A model generated the notes under the pieces. It saw nothing but the letters and a program-made list of their open reading frames with translations, was not told where the DNA came from and searched no databases. A stretch of 64,000 nucleotides of DNA from Echinarachnius parma (lineage: Eukaryota; Echinodermata; Echinoidea; Clypeasteroida; Echinarachniidae), in contig JBAMJV010009743.1 in NCBI GenBank assembly GCA_037951105.1, forward strand, positions 19,450 through 83,449, written 5' to 3'. The translations under genes and the position numbers were made by a program. This document shows positions 45,457-56,908 of this stretch, piece by piece (the stretch's first letter is position 1; the number at the start of each line of letters is the position of its first letter).

Positions 45457-46072
45457 AGAGACTGTCCCCCTTTTACAAATCGTCTGAACAGTTTCCAGTT
45501 GACGGATGGGGATGAATGTAACACGCACACAAAAAATCAGATCGAACAGCCCTGTAATTTGGATTCTTCGAATGAAAAACGAATGCGTCCCTCCATCAAA
45601 CTATATATCGGTCAATAAAGGGTATAACTGATTTAGCATAATATTACAACAATATTGTACTTATTCTTGTAAAAGTATTGTGAAGCCGACATTTGTAAAG
45701 GTATGTAACGGAAAAAGATCTCAAAAATGAAGAATATATAATTACATGTAGTCAGTTTAAGCGAGGTTTGGTTATTTTGGTTAGTAATCGTTTGTGCGCG
45801 GGTTACGTAGCTAGCGCGGGTCACATAGGGGTCACGCATAGCGCTCTGGCAATCCGTGGAATCCGTGAGCGAACTTTCTCGACGGGTGAATACACGTATA
45901 ATGCACAATTAACTGTTGGACGATGGTTTATTAGATTTAGGTCTATAACTCCACGAAAAACAGATTTCAAGCCCTAAATTTTGCAGGCATGCTATTAAAT
46001 GACATTTTCTTTCATATAAGACAATGACCTCGCAACTTTTGAAATTTGGCTTGCAAAAGAGGGACTGTCCCT
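45457..46072. mobile_element. TTAA MITE, family 'AGRGACTGTCCC'
   Basis: Ends AGAGACTGTCCCCCTTTT and inverse (AAAAGAGGGACTGTCCCT) with TTAA at 45453-45456 and 46073-46076. Joining the flanks gives a continuous S3 unit. Confidence 0.88.
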
Positions 46073-46113
46073 TTAAGAGGGCCCCCAAAGTGATTGGGGG
46101 TGCCACCTAGCAT

Positions 46114-46497
46114 CACACATAATCTTGCCCTCATATCTTCAAGACCTAGTCTCCCTTCGTTCCTCCTCTTTTGCCAGACCCCTCCGTTCATCTTCCTCTC
46201 TCCAATTACTTCATGGCCCACGTACACAAACTCGTTATGGTGACCGAGCCTTCTCGTCTGCCCCCTCCCTTTGGAACAAACTCCCACCCCATATTCAGAA
46301 TGGCACATCTATCGAATCATTTAAAATGCTCCTCAAAACCCATCTTTTTAAACAGTTTTAATTTTCTGAAGGCGCACACACATATACATGTATTTGTTAT
46401 TTCTTATTTGTTACTCTGACTTACTAGTTTTCTTATTTAGACAGACCACTAGTGCGCTTAGAAACGCCCGTATATAGCGCCATATAAATGCATAAGA
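46114..46497 (+). pseudogene. C-terminal fragment of a non-LTR reverse transcriptase plus 3' UTR
   Basis: 46125-46361 reads RYGDRAFSSAPSLWNKLPPH and SFKMLLKTHLFKQF, the typical end of Jockey-superfamily ORF2 proteins, followed by a 3' UTR ending 'gcgccatataaatgcataag' and (GATA)n. The 5' part is missing. Confidence 0.75.
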
Positions 46498-46524
46498 GAT
46501 AGATAGATAGATAGATAGATAGTT
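46498..46524 (+). repeat. (GATA)n / (CTAT)n tract
   Basis: Six GATA units shared as the 3' tail of the plus-strand fragment and of the minus-strand element at 46525-48927. Confidence 0.9.
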
Positions 46525-48927
46525 TATTTCAAAAATCATGATTCGTGGCATAGCCGAATTGTACATGATAAAAATACATTTTAAAACATCAAAATGGACA
46601 AAGTGCATCTTTTACAAAACAAAGTACATAAATAAGCAAATTCAAAATCATGTCAAAATAATATACATTTGATAAACGCAAATCTTCTAACATTGACAAT
46701 AGTAGTGGTAGGTAGTAAGAATATAAATAAATACTCAATCTATAATCAGGTTGAATAGAGAGAAAATGAGGAATATTAGAAGAAGAAAGAGATGAAGAGA
46801 GGAGGGGGAAATAAGGGACGACGAAAAAAAGAAGAAGAGAAAGGCTTAAAGGACGAAGAGGGTGAAGAGGAAGAAGAAGAAGAAGAAGAAAAGGAAGGGG
46901 GAGAGAAGGAGAAGAAAAGAGAAATGGAGGAGGAGAAGAAGTAATAGGGTAATAGTGCATAGATTAAAATAAGTCAAGTAGGTCATTCATAGTAAGTTAT
47001 ATGATTTCAAGAGAATAATTGTATTATGTGCCTAACCAAATAAACAAATTAAATACAGTAACATATATATATATTTAGGGAGTTTGATAGAGTTACGCCA
47101 TTAAAATAAATCATCTTACTACTTATAAAAGATAATGAAATATAATCATCAGAGAAGTACAACTAAGTAGTTGAATTGTGTGGGTCATGCACTTATATTT
47201 GTTGCAAATTACATATGAATTAATATTTCTCCAATATTTAAAGATTTAAAATACTTAAATACTGCTAATTGTTGCATGTTTACAATACATCTAATATAAT
47301 TTAGCTCACTAATATCTGTATTACATTTCTATATCAAATTATTTCTTGTGAGTATATTGGCAAAATATCATACAATAATTTCAATATACATATTTAACGT
47401 GTGAACGAATTATGCATTGTGTATCTTGCACCAGAATTCTATTTTTAAATATAACATTTATAAAAACAGGAAGAACTTATTTGTACACCCAAATTCTATA
47501 AAAAGAAACAAAAACTAATACTATATATGTGATCATTTTCCCTAAACATAAAATATCTCAATAATTCAAATCTATTTCATGAATGAAAGCTGACTAATTA
47601 TCATTGTACAATTGGATGAGCGATGGTATGGGGCTAGTCTGCATCCGTTTGGTTTTGCATCTCAATTGAGGAATCTTTTGAGTTTTTCTTAGTACTCTCG
47701 TACTACGTTGTTGTTGTTTTGGGAGGAAATTTTGAAACTGATTTGTGGAGGAAAGAGTACTTTTTAAAAACCTAAGTGAAAGATCTTTTCTTCGTTGTTC
47801 CAGTGTGTCCAAGTTGGAGAGGGCAAGGGTGGCATTGTAATCAGTAAAGTCATTTTGGTAAATAATGCGGAGAGCACGTCTTTGAATTCTCTCCAAGCGT
47901 ATATTCTGATCTTGAGTCAGGCCACTGTTCCAAACTGGTGCCGCATACTCAAGCATTGGCCGGACATATCCTATGAATATTGTAATAAGATCATCATGTG
48001 GTAGGCCAAAACTTTTCAGTGTGCGAAACATGTACATTTTCCCATTTGCACGTTTCTCCAAGGAAGAGACATGCGACTCCCATTTCAAATCATTTTGTAT
48101 GTTCACACCTAAAATCTCTGTTTGACAAACAGTATCAAGAGGCTGGTCACGTATGTGTATCACTGGATATTCTTCACGAGTGCGTGAAAAAAGAAATGTC
48201 GATTCTTACACACTTTTTGAGGTTAAGTTGCATGTTGTTATCCTCGGACCAAGATGCCAGGTTGTCTACTGCTGTTTGCATTTGCGAAGGTTGATTGTTT
48301 TGTCTACATTCTACAAGGGTGAGGTCATCCACGTACTTATATGAATTGAGTTGGTTGTGTGGTTGTGCGTCGTTGATCATTACAAGGAATATGATTGGAC
48401 CGAGATGTGTTCCTTGTGGTACTCCGGCTTGGACCTCCGACCACTCCGACAGGGTGTCACGATAGCGAACGCATTGTTGTTGCGCGGATAGGAAATCGCA
48501 GATCCATGGGATGACGGCTGGACGAACACCTAGGTCAATCAACTTTGATATTGCTATCGAGTGGTCTATTCGGTCGAATGCTTTTTTGAAATCTGTTTGG
48601 ACAATACTTGAACATGATTTTGGCTTCTCGGCATTTTGATATATAGGATGGAGAATATTAATGAGGCAGTGTGATGACGAGAGGGATTTCCTGTTTCCGA
48701 ATTGGTTAGGATCCAACTTAGGCGTTATGTCATGTAGTACTCATTCGGCAACGAAGCTTTCCGCGACTTTCGCGAAAGGGTCAATTAATGATATCGGTCG
48801 AAGCTTGTCTATGGCTGCAGGACTTGTTTTAGGGATGGGAACCACGATCGCTCGTTTCCACTCTTTTGGGATCTTTCCTTGTTGAGTAGAGGTGTTGATA
48901 ATACCATATATCATATATCATATATAT
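46525..48927 (-). pseudogene. 5'-truncated non-LTR retrotransposon with reverse transcriptase
   Basis: From about 48900 to 47594 the minus strand reads GKIPKEWKRAIVVPIPK, LRPISLIDPFAKVAE, LDPNQFGNRKSLSSSH, QTDFKKAFDRIDH, AGVPQGTHLGPIIFLVMIND, YVDD, then a thumb/C-terminal domain (ILGVNIQNDLKWESHV and YVRPMLEYAAPVWN). Two lesions: an in-frame TGA near 48747 and a +1 in a T-run near 48187. The 3' UTR contains a polypurine tract (46760-46945) and ends GAAATAAA(CTAT)n. A CR1/Rex1-like placement fits the PQGTxLGP...YVDD pattern, but this is tentative. The endonuclease is missing. Confidence 0.82.
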
Positions 48928-49420
48928 CATGCTCCGAGGGGGCTCCATATATATGGGCGTTGCCCCTAGGCTTTATTCATGCTCTGAGGGGGCTCCCCAA
49001 CATAAGGATGGAGCCCGCAGTCTTTTGAGACGGTCAATAAAACGATGAGCGGTGCCCCCCAAGCTTCGGGTATGATCAGAGGGGGCTCCAACAAATAAGG
49101 ATGGAGCCCTCAGTATTCTAAGAGGGTCCATAAATCGATGGGCGGTGCCCCCAATCTTCGGGTACGCTCAGAGGGGTTCAAAATAAATAGACTGACCCCC
49201 CCCCCCCCCAGTCTTCTAAGAGGGCCCTAAAAGTGATGGGGGGGGGGGGGGGGAACCCCATAGCATAAATCATGCTCCAAGGGGGCTCCATATATGGGCG
49301 GTGCTCCTAGGTTTTATTCATTCTCTGTGGGTTAGGGTTAGGGTTAGGGCTCCCCAACATAAGGATCGAGCCCCCACTCTTTTGAGAGGGTCCATAAAGC
49401 GATTTGCGGTACCCCCCTTG
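48928..49420 (-). repeat. satellite S3, right arm
   Basis: Five units of 'gggcggtgcccc', 'gctctgagggggctcc' and 'ataaggatggagccc' with a ~93-bp spacing, inverted relative to the left arm. Two C/G tracts near 49200 and 49237. Confidence 0.9.
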
Positions 49421-50010
49421 CCATCCATAAAATATTCTTATGCCCTCACCTTTTCTCCCCTCCCGACAGTATTATATAGTCCTATTCTCTGATCATATTT
49501 AATTAAAACCCTAACCCCCCCCCCCCCCCCCCCCCCTCCCATCCTTGGCTACCCCAAGCCATCCATAAAACAAGTTATGCCTCCCCCTTCTCCCTTTCCG
49601 ACACTAGTCCCATTCTCTGTTCATTATAATAAAAACCATCAACCAAGGAGGTAACATATACTGCTTTATATCGCCTTATCCAGACCCACCCCCCCCCCCC
49701 CCTTGGTTACCCCTTGTCATCCATAAAATATTGTTATGCCATCCCCTTTTCCCCCTCCCGACACTAGTCCAATTCTCTGTTCATTATAATAAAAACCCTA
49801 AAATCCAAGGAGGTAAATTATACTGATTTATATCCTCTTATCCAGACTTACCACCCCCCCCCCCCCCGGCTACCCCTAGTCATCCATAAAATATTGTTAT
49901 GCCCCCCCCCCCTCCTTCGCCCTTCCCGACACTAGTCCCATTCTCTGTTCATTATAATGAAAACCCTAAAACCAAGGAGGTAACATAATATACTGCTCTG
50001 ATTCGTTCGA
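49421..50010 (-). repeat. satellite S2, right arm
   Basis: About four inverted units ('gccatccataaaatattgtt', 'ccattctctgttcattataa', 'aaccctaaaaccaaggaggt') with C-tracts in place of the G-tracts of the left arm. Confidence 0.9.
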
Positions 50011-50039
50011 CATCTCACTGGTTACAGAAAATACACACA

Positions 50040-50425
50040 GGCGCATTACGTGCGCATGGTTGTGTCATTACGTACGCATGATTGTGTCATAACGTACGCA
50101 TGGTCTTGTCCTAACGTAAGTATGGTTCTTTCATAACGTACGCATGGTTGTGTCATTACGTACGCGTGGTTCTGTCTATGCATATGTTTTTTTCCCCGAA
50201 ACCACGCGTATGTAAAGACTATACCACGCGTACGTAATGATGGAGCCATGCGTACGTTATGACAGAGCCATGCGTACGTTATGACAGAACCATGCGTGCG
50301 TTAAGAGTTCCATATAAATATTATACAAAATGGCCATGCGTACGTTATGACAGAGCCATGCGTACGTTATGACAGAGCCATGCGTACGTTATGACAGAAC
50401 CATGCGTACGTTATGATCTGCACGC
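50040..50425. repeat. 22-bp word array, right arm (itself a hairpin)
   Basis: 50040-50180 runs CATTACGTACGCATGGTTGT-like units forward. 50200-50425 runs the inverse (CCATGCGTACGTTATGACAG). The inverse part matches the left arm array including its 40-bp spacer. Confidence 0.92.
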
Positions 50426-50714
50426 GTATGGTTTTGGCACACGTTATGGCGGGAACGGCCAACCATAGCTCCGCGCTCGGGTCTCGCGCTTCGCACTCGG
50501 TTGGGTGTTCGCTCCGCTCACATAGCGCGGGGGCCTTGACAAAAGGCTATATTGCAGCGAAACAGTGGTTTATGACATTTATGACATTGAGTAAAATAGT
50601 GGTGTAAGCGTTATCAACCAAAAGGGGGGAGGGGGGCGAACGGGTGATTGAGGGGGTTAACGACGTAACCGTAATCAATCCAGCAGGGGCAGAGTAAGAG
50701 TATGGTTCCACATC

Positions 50715-50830
50715 GAGGGTTACCCAATTGCTTTCCAACTGGCTTCCGACTGCAAAAAAAATCGGAGTCGATCCGACTGAAAACCTGTCGGATCGGGTCG
50801 AGTCGGCTCTGTCTGCGCCGGGCTTCACAT
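50715..50830. repeat. fragment of the 'AAGCCCTCCGCACACAG' palindromic MITE
   Basis: 'gtcggatcgggtcgagtcgg', 'ctctgtctgcgccgggctt' match the right end of 56071-56295. Confidence 0.7.
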
Positions 50831-50879
50831 ATCATGTGCTAATTATGCAACAATTATGCAAACAAATGAACATGCCAAA

Positions 50880-51010
50880 CAAAGTAGAAATATAACCCAT
50901 GGATACGACATTACTGAGCCGAGATTGCCGCGGGCACGAATCGATACCGATTACATATATGGCATGTAATAATCGATTACGGGGGTTGAATTGTCATGGT
51001 TGTGGTGGTG
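50880..51010. repeat. dispersed repeat, partner of 34440-34600
   Basis: 'agaaataacccaaggagacg'-like and 'gccgagattgccgcgggcac' blocks followed by ATCGAT. Direct outside neighbour of the right end of the large inverted structure, as 34440-34600 is of the left. Confidence 0.5.
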
Positions 51011-51156
51011 TATATTAAGTCACTTGTATGATATGCTAATGGCGCTGGTCAATATGGAATGGCCTTGCTTGAATGTGTGCATGTGTTTAATCATTTTGTT
51101 ACCATAAAGCAAAGTACAAAGGTACAAGGAAAGGGACTGAAAGCTCCGAGTGATTT

Positions 51157-51707
51157 TGGTTGAAGTTACGTTTTGGTATAGAGGGCGCAATAAGAAATAA
51201 TTTTTTGGTGAGGTAATGAAAAACTGAGTGTCAAATTTGCAAGAGCATACAATGACAAAATACAGTTTATTTGATCAAAATCGGTTCAGAAAGAGCTGAA
51301 ATATCCATAAATATAACAATTTGTAATTATTGTGGGGCCCCACAATAATTCAACAATTTTGAACTAGCCGTTGAAAAAAAGAATAAAATGCGTACACCTT
51401 TTACCAATTTACAAAAGAGGCTTTTAAATAGTTGTTGATGATCTCTCTATGTAATCATTATTTTAACAAAACGACACATGCAGAATGTTTTTTTTTATTA
51501 TAACAAATGGTTAAAACCAATGCGCTTTTGGAGAGCGCCATATTATGTTTAAACGGATTTTTTTTAATGATAGAAGGCTTTTTACTCAGTCGTTTGTAAT
51601 TTTTGTATACCCTTCGAGCATGCATGAAGTTACAAATATTAGTTTGTAATGTTATGGTGCAGGTTTTGGTTACTAGAATTCAGTTTGACCAAAAGTGTAT
51701 TATCCCT
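51157..51707. mobile_element. TTAA MITE, family 'AGGGATAGTTGAG' (left end decayed)
   Basis: Body colinear with 31478-32015. The right end is intact (AGTGTATTATCCCT then TTAA). The left end lacks the first bases. Confidence 0.75.
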
Positions 51708-52467
51708 TTAATGGATCACGTATTAGATAAAAGTTGTATGTCATGGTTGTTTCAATACCGGATGATAATTTGATTAAAAAATGTCTCGTCATCCACTAAT
51801 GGACATCCCATAGAGTCGGCATCTATTGTATTTTGTATGATGCTAATTATTTCCAAGGACTGATGTAATTAATGGCCCCAATTTATTTTCACCTTCATCA
51901 AAGAGTGTTTCAACTACCATTTATACAATAAAGACATTTCTTGTACAAACTATCGCAGCAATTAATACAGCTATACACGCAAGTTATTATTTGAACAATT
52001 TCAACCTATGACGTCATTAGGTGATAAGCTCGTCACGTGGTTTCCTTTTTGTTTCACGTGACCAATTAGGTCCCGTTTATGTTATACCATTGTTTGTTAA
52101 GTAAAGACAATACAGGATGATAACGTTTATTGTACAAAACTGCCGAGTCACACCGTCTAATACTAGTTTATGAAGTACGGCATAGACAAAACATAATATA
52201 ACTATACACTTAATAAAGCGAATTTTCAAACTATTTGCAATCTTAGACGCTCTTATACCCCTTTTCAAAGACTGCTGTGTTATTGCATCGCATGGGTTTA
52301 ATTACGGCGGTACTATTACCAGGATAATTAAAATGACACCAATCGTTCTGCACGTCGATACAAGCTATTTATCGATATAATTATTGACTTTCGTTTAACA
52401 CCCCATTCATGCACTCCCGCCCGGAGTCATAATCATGTCAATCTTTGTCGAACAAAGTTAAATTTAA
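51708..52467. other. no gene recognised
   Basis: AT-rich. 52260-52440 is a diverged duplicate of 53041-53235 (shared 'ttcatgc..tcccgcccgg' and 'agtcataat'). Confidence 0.5.
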
Positions 52468-52857
52468 AGCCAAATAACAGTTTTGGGAAAATTGCCGAAA
52501 ATATCTTTATTGGCCAAACTAATTGATCAGTATTGTCATAATAGTATAACAAAGAGCTTGTGTGGAACAATCCGAACCTTACTATCGTTAAATTTAGAAA
52601 TATCAGTTAAAACGTTTATTAATGCCGCTGACATTGGGCCTAAATTCACAGCCTGTTCGGTCCGTCTACGCCGGCTTAGCTATACGCTTTTTATTTCGTG
52701 CATGTTTATTGCTCAAATATTCAATTTCGACGCAGTTTTTTCTCAAAATCTTTACATTAACAGATAAGTTATGATAGATTTTTTCACAGTGGTTGGTGAT
52801 AAAAGCGTATCTTTCATTTTGTGTGTGTGGGGCGTTTCCCAATACTGTCGTTTGGCT
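52468..52857. mobile_element. TTAA MITE, family 'AGCCAAATAACAG'
   Basis: Ends AGCCAAATAACAGTTTTGGG and inverse (CCCAATACTGTCGTTTGGCT), TTAA on both sides. Copy with a nested element at 58751-59846. Confidence 0.82.
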
Positions 52858-53847
52858 TTAAATTATTGTATCTAAATAATACAAAATTACACTTTTTTTT
52901 AATTTGAGGATAACTGCCCAGTCATCATTAAACAGAGGCATCATATTGGTCACATGATTTCACTAAGATTAATAAAGTGCACTTTCCAAGAATATGGGCC
53001 TATAGGGTTATCAATTGAGCTGCACTCTCGGACGCTTTAACCCCATTGTTCAACTCTGCTGTGTCATCGCATCGTATCGATTTACCGCTGTATTATTAAA
53101 TGGATGATCAATTTGACGAATATATAGGCACTAATTGTTCTCACGTAATCTATACAAGCGAATGATCAATATAAGTATTGAATTTCATTTATAAAACACC
53201 CCTATTCATGCCTTCCCGCCCGGAGTCATAATTACCTTCGCCTATTAACCGTTCATTAAAGAGTTATGTCATCATGACAAGAGGGTATAATATGATATTA
53301 CATACCACTGTACTTTCATAACATCACGCGGTGCTCACATGGTAATACTTGTTTAGAGGTTGGTGCGTGGCTATCATAGAGATATGAATACACAAACCAA
53401 CCATTCGTTTATTGCTATACACTATCCAGATCGCCATTTTGAAATATTATAATTTGCGCGCACTGCAAAACACTGAGCTAGGAATATAAAAACATCATTT
53501 TCATAGAATATCCCATTCCCATGAATACATTTGCATACATTATGGACATTGGGCCTAATTTGCATAGAAACAGAGTGTCTCTTTTGCTGAATTGTCTTCT
53601 TTTGATCCAAGGAATATGTGTGCCAAGTGAAACAATCGTACCACAAAATGCAGTCAACACCCTTTTTTGGCCCTTAACAAGCCTACTATTATTATTAATC
53701 AATTTACCTAACAAACGAGATCACTTTACTTAAAAAAAGGGACCAGTTTGTTCGGGCCAAAAAATTGAATTTTGCGTTATACACTCTTGTCCGAGCTTAT
53801 TCAAGCGTATTCAAGTTTATACAACTGCAAATGTCGATCGATATATA
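52858..53847. other. no gene recognised
   Basis: Includes the second copy of the duplicated 'cccgcccggagtcataat' segment. Frames of 70-78 codons near 53480-53730 overlap on both strands without motifs. Confidence 0.45.
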
Positions 53848-55284
53848 CTCCGCAAAAAAAGAAACTGGACACTTGTATAAGACCAAATATTTCATATTCA
53901 TTTACGATAAAATATATGATATTGTATATCAAAGTAAAGATAAAACGACTCTCTTCATGCATGACTTGTCACGGTCAGTTAACCACAGCAAGGTCTGTTT
54001 TCAAAAATAGCAAAAATGGAACATCCACTCAACCATATAAATGTTGATAAGCATAATCTAAAACGCTATATTCATGACATGGCATACATTTTCAACACAA
54101 ATGTGACCTTTTCTATCTGCATCTCAATAAAAAGTATAAATGAAGACATATCCGTCCTGACGACGGATAGTCAACCTATTCGAAACGTCGAGTCTCCTAC
54201 CATCCACCCTCTCCTCGCAATACCACAGTCCTTTCTAGGACTATCAACAGTCCTTTCTAGGACTACCAACTGTCCTTTTTAGGACTCTCCTAGAAAGAAT
54301 ACCAACAGTCCTTTTCAGGACTATCCCAACAGTCCTTTCTAGGACTAACACCAGTCCTTTCTAGGACTACCAATTGTCCTTTTTAGGACTCTCCTAGAAA
54401 GAATACCAACAGTCTTTTTCAGGACTATCCCAACAGTCCTATAGGACTACCAACAGTCCTTTCTAGGACTACAAACAGTTCTTTTTAGAACTCTCCTAGA
54501 AAGAATACCACAGTTCTTTTCAGAACTACACCAACAGTCCTTTCTAGGACTACCATAGTCCTTTTCAGGACTTACCAATCCACCCATCTCACATGGTGTA
54601 CCCGTAAACCGCACGTATTTTACTGTGAACGTTATAGGTTTTATTTTCATCCAAAAGTAACAAAATAGGGAATTCCATGGCAAAGGTTTATTAGTCGAAG
54701 CCACAGTTTGTGCCCTTATTTCAGCATGAAAAATGGTATAAATTCTTCTCAAGAATTCTACCGTACTCCACAGATCTTCAAAACCTGATGTCACCATTGA
54801 TCAAACAGTTGGGCAGTCTTTAACATGACATTTCTCTAGGTAACTATGGTTAAAATTGCAGGGGACACACTTAAACAGACAAGCTTCATGCCTCTAATAC
54901 AGACCAGTATGATGATGCTCTCATAACCTGGCCCTGCTTTATTGACGAATTTGTATTTTCAGAGATTGTTCATAACAATAAAGTTAAATAATGTCATAAT
55001 TTACTTGCCCCGCACATCTTGTTTTAAGTGAAACGCTTACTATCCTCCTGATCATTTCAGTCGAATGGTGTGGTCCTCTATTGTTTTTGCTATTTTTGAA
55101 AACAGACCTTGCTATTGTTAATTGACCATGTCATTTCATGCATGAACGATTACACCTTTAATTTATACCCTGCATGCAGAGGACTAAATTCCCTTTAATT
55201 TGATATATGATAATCTACACTTTATCGTACATTAATATGAAATATTTCAACTTTTACAAGTGTCCAGTTTCTTTTTTTGCGGAG
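53848..55284. mobile_element. 1437-bp mariner-type non-autonomous element with AGTCCTTTCTAGGACT array
   Basis: Ends CTCCGCAAAAAAAGAAACTG and inverse, flanked by TA. Inverted similarity reaches about 250 bp inward ('gcatgacttgtcacggtcag', 'caaggtctgttttcaaaaat'). The middle (54225-54570) is a loose tandem array of AACAGTCCTTTCTAGGACTA units, each carrying the palindrome. No transposase remains. Confidence 0.9.
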
Positions 55285-55570
55285 TATATACGTACTGTAT
55301 CACAATGAGTAGTTGTGCGCGAACAACGGAGTAAAAAGGTGATATGCGTACGTAAAACGAGCACACACACATATTTCTGCTGCAATGACGTCACGACATT
55401 CGAGCAGATGAGTTCATTAGCATATTATGTAAACACAACAACAGGTACTTTTGAAAAACAAATGTAGACTTTAATGGAGGTTAAACATGACATTTTTGTG
55501 GAGACCTTTGAGGTTATACAGAACAACATATTTAAAAAAAATGTAATTCGTCAATACAATCTTCTTTTAA

Positions 55571-55835
55571 AGGGGACCGCCAGGCAAATAACAACACATA
55601 ATTATATATTTTGGTACCGTTTTGGTACCGTTTTGTGATATCAAATAGATACCCAACAAAGCAATTAATTACCACCACTTACGGAACCACTACTATTTCC
55701 TGGTTCCGTACGGGCCGAACATTTGCGAGTGCGCCAATGCTATTCACGCGTACGTTTGTGAACTTGTTGATGGAATGGACTTCTAAAGATGTTACCTTTC
55801 ATTTATAAGAATATTATTTTTTGGTGATGGACCCT
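55571..55835. mobile_element. TTAA MITE, family 'AGGGTACCACCACC' (inverted copy)
   Basis: Ends AGGGGACCGCCAGGC and inverse of ACCATCACCAAAAAATAATA. TTAA at 55567-55570 and 55836-55839. Confidence 0.85.
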
Positions 55836-55849
55836 TTAAGTTACATTCT

Positions 55850-56345
55850 TTGGTATATATTTAAAAATAAAGACACATTTTGCATTTTTGAATTTGTCCT
55901 ATGTTGTGTTATATTTTAAATACATATATAGAGTGTGCCCCCAATAAATGTCATGCTCCCCCCCCCCCCCCCCCCCCCCCCCATAAGTCCGACCACGCCG
56001 CGGCAATGCTACAACATATTAAATCAATTATTTTAGCCATGATGACTAGACCGAGGTGTCTAGTTGTTTTAAGCCCTCCGCACACAGAGCCGACTCGACC
56101 CGATCCGACTGGTTTTCTGTCTGTTCAGCTCAGTATACGTTACCTCAGGACTTCTGTTTTGCCGGTCAAGAGCATGTCGGACATCATTCGAGGCCGATTC
56201 AACATGTTGAATCGGCTACGACTGAGCGAAACCGACTCTAGCCTGACTGAAAACGAGTCGGATCGGGTCGAGTTGGCTCTGTGTGCGGAGGGCTTTATAT
56301 GTATATTGTTATGTTACTTTATAATGGTATTTTGTCATTGTTAAA
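55850..56345. repeat. dispersed repeat, filled copy of 3415-3690
   Basis: Same block order as 3415-3690, with a C22 tract and the 56071-56295 palindrome inserted after 'ccgaggtgtctagttg'. Confidence 0.7.
56071..56295. mobile_element. 225-bp palindromic MITE 'AAGCCCTCCGCACACAG'
   Basis: AAGCCCTCCGCACACAGAGC at the left and its inverse at the right, continued by 'cgactcgacccgatccgact'. The 3415-3690 copy lacks it. Fragment at 50715-50830. Confidence 0.85.
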
Positions 56346-56908
56346 AGTATATTAATAATATCGTTTATTTATATAACGCTATCAATGGCTATTCACGTGA
56401 GTATAAAAGCGTTCTACATTGTATACATTACCATTGTTGACAAATGAACACTATATCGGAAGTTAAAATCACATCAAATTAAACTTTGCACTTTGAACTT
56501 GACCAGGTCCACTGGACAGACTGTTTCCTTACTTAGTATGCTTATTCAGAAGATAAATCACTGCCTATCATAACTCTACATCTACAAATCAACATGAATA
56601 TTGACCTTTATTGACTTTAATTACCAGAGTCAACGCCAATACTACTGATTTATTGTATATTGTATAGTCTCCAGTACAGCTATACAGTGCTATATTTGTG
56701 TCGAGTATAGGGAAAACAACTCATGTGTCGAGTAAAACAAGTACCAAAAGTTTAAATACATGAGTACAAGCGTTTGTAATAGAACAAAAAGGTACTAATT
56801 GTTTTGTTTCAATGAGTGTAGCTTGATATGGCAGCTCTCTGCGCATTTTAAAAACACCCTCAAGATTTCATGACGCACTAACTTTACAGTTTGCATCATT
56901 ACTGAAGT
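56346..56908 (+). other. upstream region of the dehydrogenase gene
   Basis: AT-rich. No clear TATA box or other promoter signal could be defended. Confidence 0.4.

Larger units (their letters stand above)
35366..50557. mobile_element. ~15.2-kb composite inverted-repeat (foldback-like) structure
   Basis: The left end (GCAGTAGCCTTTAGTCAAGG, then ATGGTTGGCCGTTCC and CCAAAACCATACGCGTGCAG) returns inverted at the right end (50395-50557). Going inward, both arms carry the 22-bp word array, then a ~165-bp G-tract satellite, then a ~93-bp satellite, in opposite orientation on the two sides. The orientation switch is near 45115. Two large retrotransposon blocks (36984-44556 and 46114-48927) and a TTAA MITE (45457-46072) are later insertions. 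This is the arm design of foldback elements such as sea urchin TU or fly FB. Mobility as a unit is inference; no target duplication was identified. Confidence 0.65.

Noticed and set aside
35483-50425. 22-bp word arrays considered as a CRISPR-like array
   Set aside because: The units are contiguous without unique spacers, the genome is eukaryotic, and the arrays are inverted satellite arms.
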